DNA from: Kaistia terrae
GTDB taxonomy: Bacteria; Pseudomonadota; Alphaproteobacteria; Rhizobiales; Kaistiaceae
Assembly (NCBI RefSeq): GCF_026344005.1
Contig: NZ_JAPKNH010000003.1
Span: forward strand, 434,001-498,000
Reading direction: 5' to 3'
DNA: 64,000 nt
Position 1 is the first letter of the stretch; each line of letters starts with the position of its first letter. Under the pieces are notes generated by a model. That model made no database searches. It was given only the letters and a program-made list of their open reading frames with translations, and was not told where the DNA came from. A program made the translations under genes and the position numbers. Of this stretch, positions 1 through 11,165 are shown in pieces.

Positions 1-1262
1 TTGCGCAGGATATCGAGCTTTTCGCGCGTCACGCCGCCGGGAAGGCGGATGGCGAGGCCCGGGCCCGGGAACGGGTGGCGGCCGACAAACGAGTCCGGCA
101 GGCCGAGTTCACGACCCAACGCGCGAACCTCGTCCTTGAACAGCTCGCGCAGCGGCTCGACCAGCTTCATGTTCATGCGGGCCGGCAAGCCGCCGACATT
201 GTGGTGCGACTTGATCGTCACCGACGGGCCGCCCGAGAACGAAACGCTCTCGATCACGTCCGGATACAGCGTGCCCTGGGCCAGGAATTCCGGCGCGCCC
301 TTGCCGTCGGAAGCGATCTTCTTTGCCTCGGCATCGAACACGTCGATGAACAGGCCGCCGATGATCTTGCGCTTGGTCTCGGGATCCTTGACGCCTTCGA
401 GCTTGCCGATGAACAGATCGGCCGCGTCGACGCTGATGAGCGGAATGTTGAAATGCTCGCGGAACAGCGTGACGACCTGGTCACCCTCGTTCTGGCGCAT
501 CAGGCCATGATCGACAAACACGCAGGTCAGCTGGTCGCCGATCGCCTCGTGGATCAGCACGGCAGCGACGGCGGAATCGACGCCGCCCGAAAGCGCGCAC
601 AGCACCCTGCCCTTGCCGACCTGCTTGCGGATCTTCTCGATCATCTGCTCGCGATAGGCCGACATCGTCCAGTCGGACTTAAGGCCGACGATGTTGTGGG
701 CGAAATTGGAGAGCAGCTTGGCGCCGTCCGGCGTATGGACGACTTCCGGATGGAACATCGTCGTGTAGTAGCGACGGTCCTCGTTCACGGCGATCGCAAA
801 GGGCGCGTTCTCCGAGGTACCGACGACCTTGAAGCCGGGCGGCAGCTGCGTGACGCGGTCGCCATGGCTCATCCAGACCGGATAGCGGCTTCCCACTTCC
901 CAGAAACCTTCGAACAGCGGGCTGGCTTCGAGGATCTCGACTTCGGCGCGGCCGAACTCAGCCGCATGGCCACCCTCGACCTCGCCGCCCTGCTGCAGCG
1001 CCAGCGTCTGCTGGCCGTAGCAGATGGCCAGGATCGGCACGCCGGAATCGAACACCGCCTGCGGCGCGCGCGGGCTGCCTACATCGGTGACGGAGGCGGG
1101 ACCACCGGAGAAGATGACGCCCTTGGGCTGCAACTTCTCGAACGCCGGCGCGGCGTTCTGGAACGGATGAATCTCGCAATAGACGCCGGCTTCGCGAAGG
1201 CGACGCGCGATGAGCTGCGTTACCTGCGATCCAAAATCGATAATGAGAATGCTGTCGGTCAT
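1..1262 (-). CDS. guaA: GMP synthase (glutamine-hydrolysing), 3' end outside window
   Basis: Cytosolic enzyme of guanine nucleotide synthesis: XMP + ATP + glutamine gives GMP. Reading the minus strand from the ATG at 1260-1262 gives a start [20 protein letters not shown], a class I glutamine amidotransferase domain with the nucleophile Cys81 in CYGQQ and a later FHPE histidine-glutamate motif, then the PP-loop SGGVDS near residue 226 that marks the ATP pyrophosphatase domain. About 420 codons are visible against about 520 usual for the family, so roughly 100 C-terminal residues (part of the dimerisation domain) lie beyond base 1. guaB lies nearby on the same strand, giving the two committed steps from IMP to GMP within 6 kb, though three other genes lie between them. 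Confidence 0.96.
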   Translation of the reverse strand, partial: MTDSILIIDFGSQVTQLIARRLREAGVYCEIHPFQNAAPAFEKLQPKGVIFSGGPASVTDVGSPRAPQAVFDSGVPILAICYGQQTLALQQGGEVEGGHAAEFGRAEVEILEASPLFEGFWEVGSRYPVWMSHGDRVTQLPPGFKVVGTSENAPFAIAVNEDRRYYTTMFHPEVVHTPDGAKLLSNFAHNIVGLKSDWTMSAYREQMIEKIRKQVGKGRVLCALSGGVDSAVAAVLIHEAIGDQLTCVFVDHGLMRQNEGDQVVTLFREHFNIPLISVDAADLFIGKLEGVKDPETKRKIIGGLFIDVFDAEAKKIASDGKGAPEFLAQGTLYPDVIESVSFSGGPSVTIKSHHNVGGLPARMNMKLVEPLRELFKDEVRALGRELGLPDSFVGRHPFPGPGLAIRLPGGVTREKLDILR

Positions 1263-1364
1263 GGAAGCGGCCCGGCGTCTGAGGGGAATGGCCCCTCGGT
1301 TAAGCGATTGGGCCGAAAACTGCAATCGCGGAGCTGCCATCCGCACCTGCATAGGTCAAGAAAA

Positions 1365-1390
1365 CGGCCCGCACCGTGGGGTGCGGGCCG
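1365..1390 (-). terminator. Intrinsic terminator of the Ala/Pro-rich protein gene
   Basis: A perfect 10-bp stem (1365-1374 with 1381-1390) with a 6-nt loop is followed, reading the minus strand, by TTTTCTTG. It lies 10 bp past the stop codon at 1400 and about 100 bp before the guaA start, so it would separate the two minus-strand genes. Confidence 0.75.
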
Positions 1391-1399
1391 CTGGATCGA

Positions 1400-1918
1400 T
1401 CAGGGCGCGGCCGTGGCCGGCGTATCGGACGCCGGAGCGGGAGCTGCCGGAGCCTCTACAGCGGGAGCCGGCGTTGCGGCCGGAGCCGCCGGAGCGGGCG
1501 TCTCGGCGGCGGGAGCCGGGGTGGCCGCCGGAGCAGGCGTCTCAGCGGCCGGAGCCGGCGCTGCCGGAGCAGGCGTCTCGGCGGCCGGAGCCGATGCTGC
1601 CGGTGCGGGCGTCTCGACGGCCGGAGCGGGCGCTGCCGGAGCGGGCTCGACGACCGGAGCCGGCGTTGCAGCCGGAGCTTCCACGACGGGCTCGGGAGCC
1701 GGTGCCCAGAATGCGAACTCGGCGCAACCTTCCGGCGCCTTGGCGTCGGCGAAGCGGTCCTTCAGCTTCTTGCAGGCGAACTCGCGTGCCGCGGTCGGCA
1801 GCATCTTGTTGATCTGCACGCCGAACTGATCGTTCGGGTTGGAAGCTGCGAAAACGTAGTAAGCCCAGTATCCCGCGAACAGGACAATGACGATGGCGAG
1901 AAGCCTCAGCAGGCGCAT
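1400..1918 (-). CDS. Hypothetical Ala/Pro-rich membrane-anchored protein
   Basis: A 172-residue protein. Residues 4-24 form one hydrophobic segment (LRLLAIVIVLFAGYWAYYVF region), which could be an uncleaved signal anchor. Residues 25-70 form a small polar domain with two cysteines (in FACKK and EGCAEF). From about residue 72 to the end the protein is almost only Ala, Pro, Thr, Glu and Val, in tandem variants of PAPAAETPAPAA. The tail is likely an extended, unstructured periplasmic linker. The matching DNA is a GC-rich degenerate tandem repeat (about 1420-1700), so length may vary between strains. The initiator ATG is complement of 1916-1918. The family is not one I can name. Confidence 0.7.
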   Translation of the reverse strand: MRLLRLLAIVIVLFAGYWAYYVFAASNPNDQFGVQINKMLPTAAREFACKKLKDRFADAKAPEGCAEFAFWAPAPEPVVEAPAATPAPVVEPAPAAPAPAVETPAPAASAPAAETPAPAAPAPAAETPAPAATPAPAAETPAPAAPAATPAPAVEAPAAPAPASDTPATAAP

Positions 1919-2028
1919 AGTCTACCTCCGTAATCGGGAGAACCCCGGTGCCGTCCTTCTATCGACGCAACCGCGCGATGTCGAGACAAGCACCCGGGAC
2001 CTCCGGGAAGGCGCACAGATGATTGCGA

Positions 2029-3342
2029 TCAGCTGTTACGCGTCAGTACGGATACGAAGAAACCATCCGTGCCGCTGTTGAGCGGCGTCATCAGCAAACC
2101 GTTCGACATCAGCCGCACCGCCGGGCCGAGGATGTTCATCGATTCCTGCTCATAGGCCTCGACCACCGCCTGCGGCGGCACGACCGAGAAGCCGGGATTC
2201 GCGGCCAGGAATGCGTCGATCTGGTCGGTATTCTCTTCGTCCAGCACCGAGCAGGTGATGTAGGCGAGGCGTCCGCCCACCTTCACATAGCGACCGGCCG
2301 AAGCCAGCACGATCGCCTGGTCCTTGTTGCGCTCGGCCAGGCTGCCGGGGCGGATGCGCCACTTGGCGTCCGGATTGCGGCGCCAGGTGCCGGTGCCCGT
2401 GCAGGGCGCGTCGACCAGCACCAGATCCATGCGATTCTCGAGATCGTCGAGCACATCGCTATTGGGGCGCGGCGTGCGGACCTGCACATTGCGGACGCCT
2501 GCCCGCGTCAGCCGGTCATGGATCGGCGCCAGGCGGCGGCGATCGCTGTCATGCGCGAAGATCTGGCCATGGTTCTGCATGGCGGCCGCCAGCGACAGCG
2601 TCTTGCCGCCACCGCCAGCGCACAGATCGAGCACCTGCATGCCGGGGCGCGCGCCGGCGAATTCGGCGGCGAGCTGGCTGCCGAGATCCTGGATCTCGAT
2701 CTGGCCCTTCAAGAAGGGTTCGGTCGAGGCGATGTGCGGCTCGGCCGTTCCGGGCTCCAGCGGCAGGCGCAGGCAGAGCGTCGAGAGCGCAGGACGCTCT
2801 GGCGCACGGCCGATCGCCGCCGTCAGCTCGGACGCGGCATGGTCGGCCTCTGCCTTCAGCGTGTTGACGCGCAGGTCGAGCGGCGCAGGATTGGCCAGCG
2901 CCTGCATCTCGGCCACGACATTGTCGCCGAATACGCGGGCAAGGTTCGGCGAGATCCATTCGGGATAATCGCCGCGGATATAATCCGGCGCGCTGGAAAG
3001 CGCGTCGCTCGCGAGCGTTGCGCGTTCGTCATCGGTCAAGGGTTCCGGGGCGAACCGATCGCCCGAGAACAGCTTTTCCAGGCCCGCGATGTCGAGACCG
3101 CGATGATGGAAGAAGAGACCGATCATGACGGAGCGACCGTCATCGCCGCCGGCAACAGCCGCCGACGAGTTCTTGTGGCGCAACGCGTCAAAGACGAGGT
3201 CGCCGATGGCGCGGCGGTCCTTCGAGCCCGCGAAGCGGTGCGCGAGGCCCCAATCCTTCAGGGCGTCGGGCGCGGGGCGGCGACGGGTTGCGATATCATC
3301 GAGAACCTCGATGGCGGCGGAGATGCGTGCGGCTGGGATCAT
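2029..3342 (-). CDS. RsmB/NOP family 16S rRNA (cytosine-C5) methyltransferase
   Basis: SAM-dependent rRNA m5C methyltransferase of 437 residues. An N-terminal NusB-like RNA-binding region (about 1-140) precedes the Rossmann methyltransferase fold. The SAM-binding motif VLDLCAGGGGKT is at 237-248. Motif IV DAPCTGTG holds Cys314, and motif VI TCS holds Cys364, the pair of cysteines used for catalysis and product release in this family. Length fits RsmB. The exact rRNA position cannot be proven from sequence; C967-type modification is expected by family. It ends near 2029, about 110 bp from the preceding minus-strand gene, and lies 12 bp downstream of the MAPEG gene, so the two may be cotranscribed. 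Confidence 0.9.
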   Translation of the reverse strand: MIPAARISAAIEVLDDIATRRRPAPDALKDWGLAHRFAGSKDRRAIGDLVFDALRHKNSSAAVAGGDDGRSVMIGLFFHHRGLDIAGLEKLFSGDRFAPEPLTDDERATLASDALSSAPDYIRGDYPEWISPNLARVFGDNVVAEMQALANPAPLDLRVNTLKAEADHAASELTAAIGRAPERPALSTLCLRLPLEPGTAEPHIASTEPFLKGQIEIQDLGSQLAAEFAGARPGMQVLDLCAGGGGKTLSLAAAMQNHGQIFAHDSDRRRLAPIHDRLTRAGVRNVQVRTPRPNSDVLDDLENRMDLVLVDAPCTGTGTWRRNPDAKWRIRPGSLAERNKDQAIVLASAGRYVKVGGRLAYITCSVLDEENTDQIDAFLAANPGFSVVPPQAVVEAYEQESMNILGPAVRLMSNGLLMTPLNSGTDGFFVSVLTRNS

Positions 3343-3354
3343 GGTTCCGCGCTT

Positions 3355-3762
3355 CTAGAGGATACGAACGGCGAGGTCGAGCCAGAGGAAGCAAACCAGC
3401 AGGAATCCAACCAGAAAGCTGACATGTCGCAGCACGAGCGGCCCGCGCAGCGAAGCGATGGTGTGGACCACGCGGCTGGCGACGAACAGCCAGGCGACGA
3501 CGACTTCGAGGATCGAGGTGCCATTGATGCCGAACAGGAAGCCGACCACGATGAAGAACAGGATCGGCAGCTCGAACTGATTGGCGAGATGGCGGCGCGC
3601 CGTGGCCGAGGCTTCGGGCTCCGCAGCGCCGGGGGCGAAATCGGTCGACGGTACGGCGCGGCTGCCAAGCGCTCGTCGCCGCGTAATGCCAAGCCAGAGA
3701 TAGCAGATCGCAATCAGTGCGAATTGCGCGATCGCCGGCCAGAGAATGACAGTCTTCAGCAT
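3355..3762 (-). CDS. MAPEG family membrane protein
   Basis: A 135-residue integral membrane protein with four hydrophobic segments. The motif ARRHLANQFELPILFF matches the RxxxNxxE signature of MAPEG proteins (membrane-associated eicosanoid and glutathione metabolism), and FVASRVVHT follows. Bacterial members are mostly of unknown substrate. I chose the ATG at 3760-3762 (MLKTVILWPAIAQF), because it begins directly at the first membrane segment; an in-frame start 21 codons upstream would add a non-hydrophobic leader. It stops 12 bp before the RsmB-type gene on the same strand. Confidence 0.8.
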   Translation of the reverse strand: MLKTVILWPAIAQFALIAICYLWLGITRRRALGSRAVPSTDFAPGAAEPEASATARRHLANQFELPILFFIVVGFLFGINGTSILEVVVAWLFVASRVVHTIASLRGPLVLRHVSFLVGFLLVCFLWLDLAVRIL

Positions 3763-3920
3763 GGAACCCCCGAAACTGATTTGCCGGCACAAGCCGGGCA
3801 TCCGGACGTTGCCGGCACTGCTCAAACAAAGAAGAGGGGCAGAAGGTTCCCACCCCTGCCCCTTCCTTCAGTATCGTTCGCTCTCGGCAGCCAAATTTTA
3901 TCCGCCGCCGACAGACAGGG

Positions 3921-4034
3921 CGTCGCCCCGGCCAAGGCCGGGGCCCATGAACACAGGCCGGAAAGAACTGGCCCGGATCGTGTCTACTGGCCACCCGTCG
4001 GAGCGTATGGATCCCGGCCTAGGCCGGGATGACG
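3921..4034. repeat. Inverted pair of REP-like palindromes downstream of guaB
   Basis: Two copies of a GC-rich palindromic unit lie in opposite orientation. The right copy has a perfect 20-bp palindrome at 4011-4030 (ATCCCGGCCT and its complement). The left copy has GCCCCGGCC at 3925-3933 pairing with 3936-3944. Reverse-complementing the left copy gives a flank ATGGGCCCCGGCC that matches ATGGATCCCGGCC of the right one. The pair sits between guaB and MAPEG, both on the minus strand, and could also protect or end the guaB transcript. Such units are widespread between alphaproteobacterial genes. Confidence 0.65.
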
Positions 4035-4047
4035 GCGAGCGTTGGGA

Positions 4048-5878
<1,831 letters not shown>

Positions 5879-6868
5879 ATGTCCTTGCATCAACATGCCC
5901 TCCGGATCGCTGCGGCGGCCCGGGCAACCGCGCGTGCGTACAAGCGGATGCGCTTCCTTGTTGTCACGCGGCCGCTGCGCCGCGCTCCCTGGATTGGGCC
6001 GCGCCTGTGTCGATCCTGGCATGAGCGACGCTTCCAGAAGGTCATGAACAAGCCGCTTCGGATCGATCCGCCTGCCGGCTATAACGAGCATATCGTACAC
6101 CGCATTCTCTACGACCGGGACCCACTGCTAAAGCGCCTCTGCGACAAGGTCGCGGTCAGGGGCATCATCCGCGAGCGCGTGGGCGAGGACTTTCTCGTGC
6201 CGCTTCTCGGCGTCTGGTCGGATCCCGCCGACATTCCCTGGCATGCCCTACCGGATCAGTTTGTGCTGAAGCCCAGCCATGCCTCGGGCCTGGTCGCGAT
6301 TGTCCGTGAGGCGGCTAACCACGATCCCGCTTTGCTGGCGAAGCAAGCACGCGAATGGTTGCAGTACGACTATTTCGACCAGTCGCTTGAGTGGGGATAC
6401 CGCAACGTCCCTCGCCGCATTCTCGCAGAGAGGCTGCTGCTGGGTGCCGACGACGAATTGCCGGTGGAAGCGCTCGTCGTCACATTTGGCGGCAAGGCGG
6501 CGATGATCCGCATCCATACAGGCGCCAAGTCCACCCCCGACCGCCGCGACAACTGGTTCGACATCAACGGCGTCAGGTTGCCCTTCCACTCCCTGCATTT
6601 CGAGCGCGGCGACTATCATCTCGACCCCGACATGGCCCGTCGCCTCGTCACTGTCGCGGAGAAAGTGTCAGCCGGATTCAGCCATTTGCGTGTCGATTTC
6701 TATCTGACCAAGGATGGCCTGCGCATCGGCGAACTCACGCCCTATCACGGCAGCGGCCTGAACCCTTGGAGCGGATCGGGCTGCAATGCGTATTTCGGCT
6801 GGCTCTGGCGCAACCCGGATCAGATCGCGGACGTTGCAGGCTTGCATCGGGCGATCGCCGAAGCCTGA
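5879..6868 (+). CDS. TupA-like ATP-grasp protein
   Basis: A 329-residue protein that resembles the TupA-like ATP-grasp family, members of which sit in teichuronopeptide and surface polysaccharide loci and are thought to ligate amino acids to glycans. Visible landmarks are the N-terminal FQKVMNKPLRIDPP segment, a DKVAVRGIIRERVGEDFLVP block (the K-x-x-x-R nucleotide-binding strand region), DQFVLKPSHASG (ATP-grasp lysine) and the C-terminal HLRVDFYLTKDGLRIGELTPYHGSG, where the acidic residues D and E would bind Mg-ATP. The start ATG at 5879 is the first plausible one, although it has only a weak ribosome site. Substrate is unknown. It is a single gene between guaB and an MFS transporter. Confidence 0.75.
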   Translation: MSLHQHALRIAAAARATARAYKRMRFLVVTRPLRRAPWIGPRLCRSWHERRFQKVMNKPLRIDPPAGYNEHIVHRILYDRDPLLKRLCDKVAVRGIIRERVGEDFLVPLLGVWSDPADIPWHALPDQFVLKPSHASGLVAIVREAANHDPALLAKQAREWLQYDYFDQSLEWGYRNVPRRILAERLLLGADDELPVEALVVTFGGKAAMIRIHTGAKSTPDRRDNWFDINGVRLPFHSLHFERGDYHLDPDMARRLVTVAEKVSAGFSHLRVDFYLTKDGLRIGELTPYHGSGLNPWSGSGCNAYFGWLWRNPDQIADVAGLHRAIAEA

Positions 6869-6947
6869 TTTCACGAAATCGCAGCTTCGAAAGCCAAACG
6901 CATCGTCCTAAGGTAGACTTAGAATAATCGCCCTCCCAAGAGGCTTC

Positions 6948-8390
6948 ATGATTCCGCATCGCCCCCCCGCACGGATTCTTCTGCCGCTGATCGTCGCCTG
7001 CGCTTTGTTCATGGAGAACCTCGATTCGACCGTCCTGTCGACATCGCTTCCCGCCATCGCGCGCGACTTCGGCGTCAGCCCGATCGATCTGAAACTGGCG
7101 CTGACGTCCTATCTGCTCACCATCGCCATCTTCATTCCCGCCTCCGGCTGGGTCGCGGACCGATTTGGCGCGCGGTCCGTGTTTCGGCTGGCGATCGCCC
7201 TGTTCACGCTCGGCTCGATCTGTTGCGGCCTCTCCAGCTCGATCCTCGAAATCGTTGCCTCGCGCGTCCTGCAGGGTATCGGCGGCGCGATGATGGTGCC
7301 CGTCGGACGGCTGGTCATCCTGAAATCGGTGTCGAAATCCGAGCTGGTCGGCGCACTGGCCTGGCTGACGGTGCCGGCGTTGATCGGCCCCGTCGTCGGG
7401 CCGGTCGTCGGCGGCTTCATCACGACCTATTTCGACTGGCGCTGGATCTTCTGGATCAACGTGCCGATCGGCGTATTGGGCGTGATCCTCGCCACCCTCT
7501 TCATCCCCGACATACGCGGCGAAGAGCGGGTGCGCTTCGATTTCATCGGATTCCTGCTGACCGCGTTCGGGATCGCCGGCTTCATCACGGGCTCGACCTC
7601 GCTCGGCCTCAACCTGATGCCCTGGCCCTATGTGATGGCCAGCCTGTTCGGCGGCGCCGGCCTTTTGATCGCCTATTTCTTCTATAGCCGCCGCGTGGCC
7701 AACCCGATCCTCGACCTGTCGCTGTTCGCCATTCCAAGCTTCGCCGCCAGCGTTGCAGGCGGCATGCTGTTCCGGATCGGTATCGGCGCCCTGCCCTTCC
7801 TGCTGCCGCTGATGCTGCAGATCGGCTACGGCCTGACGCCGTTCCAGTCCGGCACCATCACCTTCGTCTCGGCCATCGGCGCCATCGCCATGAAGTTCGT
7901 CGCGCCGCCGCTGCTGCGCCGGTTCGGCTTCCGCACCGTTCTGATCGCGAATTCGTTCATCGCCGCGTTCTTCGTCGGCATTCCGGCGGCATTTTCGATC
8001 GGCACGCCGATGCACCTGATCACCGGGCTACTGTTCGTCGGCGGTTTCTTCCGCTCGCTTCAGTTCACCAGCGCCAATGCGCTATCCTTCGCGGATGTGC
8101 CGATGAGCAAGATGAGCCGGGCAACCAGCATGACCAGCGTGTTCCAGCAATTGTCGCTGTCCCTGGGCATTTCGACAGGCGCGATCATGCTTCAGATGAC
8201 GATGAAATCGCATGGCGGCGAACTGGAGCTCGCATCGTTCCATCCCGCGTTCCTCGTCGTCGGGCTGATCGCCGCGAGCTCGGTGATCTTCTTCATCAAG
8301 ATGCCGACCGATGCGGGCTCGGAAATGTCAGGGCGCCGCGCAAAGGAACTGGCGCCGGACCCGGTCACCGCCATGCGCGAACGGGCGTAG
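6948..8390 (+). CDS. MFS transporter of the DHA2 (EmrB/QacA) drug:proton antiporter type
   Basis: A 480-residue inner-membrane protein with about 14 hydrophobic segments, the usual DHA2 number. NLDSTVLSTSLPAIARDF at the end of TM1 is the family's motif D1. WVADRFGARSVFRLAI is motif A, and LIGPVVGPVVGGFI with DWRWIFWINVPIG is motif C, which marks proton antiporters. It probably exports toxic small molecules or a metabolite; the substrate cannot be read from sequence. It is monocistronic, with a palindromic repeat directly after the stop. Confidence 0.9.
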   Translation: MIPHRPPARILLPLIVACALFMENLDSTVLSTSLPAIARDFGVSPIDLKLALTSYLLTIAIFIPASGWVADRFGARSVFRLAIALFTLGSICCGLSSSILEIVASRVLQGIGGAMMVPVGRLVILKSVSKSELVGALAWLTVPALIGPVVGPVVGGFITTYFDWRWIFWINVPIGVLGVILATLFIPDIRGEERVRFDFIGFLLTAFGIAGFITGSTSLGLNLMPWPYVMASLFGGAGLLIAYFFYSRRVANPILDLSLFAIPSFAASVAGGMLFRIGIGALPFLLPLMLQIGYGLTPFQSGTITFVSAIGAIAMKFVAPPLLRRFGFRTVLIANSFIAAFFVGIPAAFSIGTPMHLITGLLFVGGFFRSLQFTSANALSFADVPMSKMSRATSMTSVFQQLSLSLGISTGAIMLQMTMKSHGGELELASFHPAFLVVGLIAASSVIFFIKMPTDAGSEMSGRRAKELAPDPVTAMRERA

Positions 8391-8391
8391 A

Positions 8392-8472
8392 GAGGGTTTA
8401 GGAAACCATCCGGTGAGGTCGTAAACCCTCACCCGCCGCACTTCGTGCGTCGACCTCTCCCTCAGGGAGAGG
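8392..8472. repeat. Palindromic intergenic repeat between convergent genes
   Basis: Two hairpins follow the MFS stop codon. GAGGGTTTAG (8392-8401) is complementary, with one mismatch, to 8421-8430. CCTCTCCCT (8454-8462) pairs with AGGGAGAGG (8464-8472). The middle part, CTCACCCGCCGC...GTCGACCTCTCCC, has the look of the dispersed rhizobial palindromic repeats. Placed between the convergent MFS gene and rlmE, it may end transcription in both directions. Confidence 0.55.
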
Positions 8473-8590
8473 TGAAGCGCGCAGTTTCCTCGCCCAAAGC
8501 GGACGGATTCTGCTCTTGGCGCTGGACTCCACATCGGATCCGGCCGTGTCCGGTGGATGGGCCGGCATAGCCGACCCATCAGGAAACGAC

Positions 8591-9346
8591 CTACGGCCGC
8601 CAGCTTCCATCGGTGTCGTCCGGCACATCCCGCGCCTGACCTTCGTCGGGCGCATCCTTGCGACCCTTGAAGCCCTTGGCGAGCAGGAACAGCTCGACCG
8701 AACCGGCGCGGCTGGCCGGCGGCTTGATGTGATGGACCGAGGTGAAATGCTGCTTCAACAGCGTCAGCACCGTATTCTCGGCGCCGCCGCGAAACACCTT
8801 GGTCAGGAAGTGGCCGCCGGGCTTCAGCACGTTGATGGCGAAATCGACTGCCACTTCGCACAGGAAGATCGTGCGCAGATGGTCGGTCTTCTGGTGGCCG
8901 GTGGTCGGCGCCGCCATGTCGGACATGACGACGTCGGCGCGACCGCCCAGCGCCTCTTCGAGCATTGCCGGTGCGTCTTCGTCCAAAAAGTCCTTCTTGA
9001 ACAGGATGACGCCCGGAAGCTCGTCCATCTCGAGATAATCGATGGCGACGACACGCTTCTTGGCATCGTTCGAGCCGACGCGATCGACAGCGACCTGCGA
9101 CCAGCCGCCGGGCGCCGCGCCAAGGTCGACGACGCTCATGCCGGGCGCCAGGATGTGATGCTGGTCGTCGATCTCGATCAGCTTGTAGGCGGCGCGCGAA
9201 CGATAACCCTCGCGCTTCGAGCGCGCGACATAGGGATCGTTCAGCTGGCGCTCCAGCCAACGCTGCGACGAGGCCGTGCGGCCGCGCGACGTCTTCACCC
9301 GGACCGTAAGCTCGCGCCCGCCGGAACCTTTTTTCATACCCGTCAT
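8591..9346 (-). CDS. rlmE: 23S rRNA 2'-O-ribose methyltransferase (RlmE/FtsJ/RrmJ)
   Basis: Methylates a ribose in the A-loop of 23S rRNA during 50S maturation. 251 residues. The SAM site [11 protein letters not shown] is at 74-84. The catalytic tetrad K-D-K-E is complete: Lys55 (RAAYK), Asp143 (SDMAAP), Lys183 (LTKVFRGG) and Glu218 ([12 protein letters not shown]). The start ATG at 9344-9346 overlaps the stop of the upstream Ppx/GppA gene as ATGA, which suggests translational coupling; an in-frame start 38 codons earlier would lie deep in that gene. The last 25 residues are acidic and polar. Confidence 0.95.
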   Translation of the reverse strand: MTGMKKGSGGRELTVRVKTSRGRTASSQRWLERQLNDPYVARSKREGYRSRAAYKLIEIDDQHHILAPGMSVVDLGAAPGGWSQVAVDRVGSNDAKKRVVAIDYLEMDELPGVILFKKDFLDEDAPAMLEEALGGRADVVMSDMAAPTTGHQKTDHLRTIFLCEVAVDFAINVLKPGGHFLTKVFRGGAENTVLTLLKQHFTSVHHIKPPASRAGSVELFLLAKGFKGRKDAPDEGQARDVPDDTDGSWRP

Positions 9347-10821
9347 GACGGCCTTCCATTCTGCCGATGCGGCGAACGCCGCCACACACCGTCTTCCGCC
9401 ATCATTTCCACCAGAATTCCTTCGCGCAATCCGCGGTCCGCAACCCGAAGCCGCTGGCAAGGCCAGCGACGGCGGATTGCCTCGAGGATAGCACAGCCCG
9501 CCAGCACCAGATCCGCCCGCTCCTGGCCGATGCAGGGATTGGCGATCCGCGCGGCATAGTCCATGCCCGTCAATGTATTCATCATCAGATTGACCTCGTC
9601 GCCTGTCATCCAGGTTCCGTCAACCCTGCGTCGATCATAGCGCTCCAGGCCGAGATGGACGCCTGCGAGCGTCGTCACCGTGCCGGACGTGCCGAGCATA
9701 TGGAGATTGCCCGCCGCGACCGCCTGGTCGAGCGCCGCCGCTTCCGGGAAATCCCGCAGCATCTCGGCCACTTCGGCAACCATCGCCTCGAACACTTCGC
9801 TCGTCACCGTCTCGCCGCCATGGCGCTCGCTGAGCGTCACGACACCGACCGGCAGCGACGCCCAGGAGCGGATCCGGTCCGACATGCGGCGACGCCGCGT
9901 CTCGGCCGGCCGCGTCAGGTCGATCCATACCAGTTCGGACGAGCCGCCGCCGATATCGAAAAGCAGCGCGCCGTTCGAATTGGGATCGATCAGCGAGGCG
10001 CAGCCCGATACGGCAAGCCTTGCTTCCGTCTCGCGCGACACGATCTCCAGCGCCAGTCCGGTCTCGCTGCGCACACGCTCGAGAAAGATCGCGCCATTCT
10101 CGGCCGAGCGGCACGCTTCGGTGGCAATCAGGCGGGCGCGCACGACGCCGCGATCCGAAAGCTTGGAACGGCAGATGCGCAACGCATCGACCGCCCGGTC
10201 CATCGCCGCTTCGCCAAGGCGACCGCTACGGCCGACGCCTTCGCCAAGCCGCACAATCCGCGAAAACGCATCGACAACGCGAAATCCGCGCTCACGCGGC
10301 TGCGCAATCAGCAGGCGGCAATTGTTGGTGCCGAGATCGAGGGCTGCATAAAGCGTGTCCGGCGGCGCGGATGATTCCGCGCGCGGACGCGCATCGGAAC
10401 GGTTCGCGCGGGAATCCTGGCCATTCACAGCCTGCGCTGGGCGAACGGGATGGGCCGGACGCACCTGTCCGTCCTGTGCCGGCCTCAAGCCGGCATTGGG
10501 CTGCGTCCGCGCGCCGTGATTCCGGTCGCGGGGACCGGATCGGCTTGCCTCGACAGCCTTGGCTGTTTTCGCGTCCGGCTTCTGGCCCGACGCAAAGACA
10601 GGCCCGCGCTTCTTGCGCCGCCTGCCCTTCTTCTTGCCGACCTGTCCTGGGCCACTTCCTGGGCCATTGCCAGCATGACGCTGGCCAGAACCGTCGGTTG
10701 TCCCGACATGACTCCGCGCATGATCCGCGGAATCACTGACGGGCGCCCTGGATTCCGCGATCCGCGGATCCTCGCCCGAGATTGTCACATTAAATCCTTC
10801 GGCTGCGCGGACACAGGACAA
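9343..10821 (-). CDS. Ppx/GppA-family exopolyphosphatase / (p)ppGpp phosphatase with basic N-terminal extension
   Basis: 492 residues. The Ppx/GppA domain starts near residue 157 with the phosphate-binding motif [14 protein letters not shown] (161-174). Further ASKHA-fold landmarks are [23 protein letters not shown] and [14 protein letters not shown]. Family members cut polyphosphate or the gamma phosphate of pppGpp. The first 155 residues are low-complexity and polar, with a strongly basic run at 63-72 ([10 protein letters not shown]) that could bind RNA or polyphosphate. The start at 10821 is the longest reading; a shorter N terminus is possible. It is translationally coupled to rlmE, a pairing I recognise from related bacteria. 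Confidence 0.88.
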   Translation of the reverse strand: MSCVRAAEGFNVTISGEDPRIAESRAPVSDSADHARSHVGTTDGSGQRHAGNGPGSGPGQVGKKKGRRRKKRGPVFASGQKPDAKTAKAVEASRSGPRDRNHGARTQPNAGLRPAQDGQVRPAHPVRPAQAVNGQDSRANRSDARPRAESSAPPDTLYAALDLGTNNCRLLIAQPRERGFRVVDAFSRIVRLGEGVGRSGRLGEAAMDRAVDALRICRSKLSDRGVVRARLIATEACRSAENGAIFLERVRSETGLALEIVSRETEARLAVSGCASLIDPNSNGALLFDIGGGSSELVWIDLTRPAETRRRRMSDRIRSWASLPVGVVTLSERHGGETVTSEVFEAMVAEVAEMLRDFPEAAALDQAVAAGNLHMLGTSGTVTTLAGVHLGLERYDRRRVDGTWMTGDEVNLMMNTLTGMDYAARIANPCIGQERADLVLAGCAILEAIRRRWPCQRLRVADRGLREGILVEMMAEDGVWRRSPHRQNGRPS

Positions 10822-11165
10822 ATGGGTCCGGCGCGCAGCTCATCGCGTGCCTTGTTGAGGTTGAGTGTAGCAGCAAGCAGCGACGGCACAAGCGCGCCAG
10901 CAAAGGACTCTCGCCGCAGGCGCGACACAGGCCCTCCGATTTCCCAGGCGGGAACACCGACCGGGATGCTTAACAGGCCCGATCGCGATTCTTGGAAAAG
11001 CCATAAAGTCCGGCTTTTTGGCGCTGGATACAGTCGCTCCGAGGGGGACGCGGGCAGCGGATCGCACGCATTTCGGCGGGTGGGTTGCCTGATTGGCCTT
11101 CGCGTGAGAGTCTTATCGAACGATTAACCAGGCTTGGAGCCTCCTTGATCCGTCTCTCGCCCCCG
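10822..11165. other. Intergenic region between divergent genes
   Basis: About 340 bp between the Ppx/GppA gene (minus) and the lytic transglycosylase gene (plus). Overlapping open frames in it have no recognisable product. It must carry two promoters, but I cannot point to them. Confidence 0.4.

Noticed and set aside
75-1829. Long plus-strand open frame of 584 codons over guaA
   Set aside because: It is antisense to guaA, whose active-site motifs are all on the minus strand; high GC content makes long antisense frames likely.
2023-4032. Plus-strand open frame of 669 codons
   Set aside because: Antisense to the RsmB-type and MAPEG genes, with Arg/Ala/Asp-rich composition and no domain.
6735-8015. 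Minus-strand open frame of 426 codons
   Set aside because: Antisense to the MFS gene; Asp/Arg/Gln-rich translation typical of a shadow frame.
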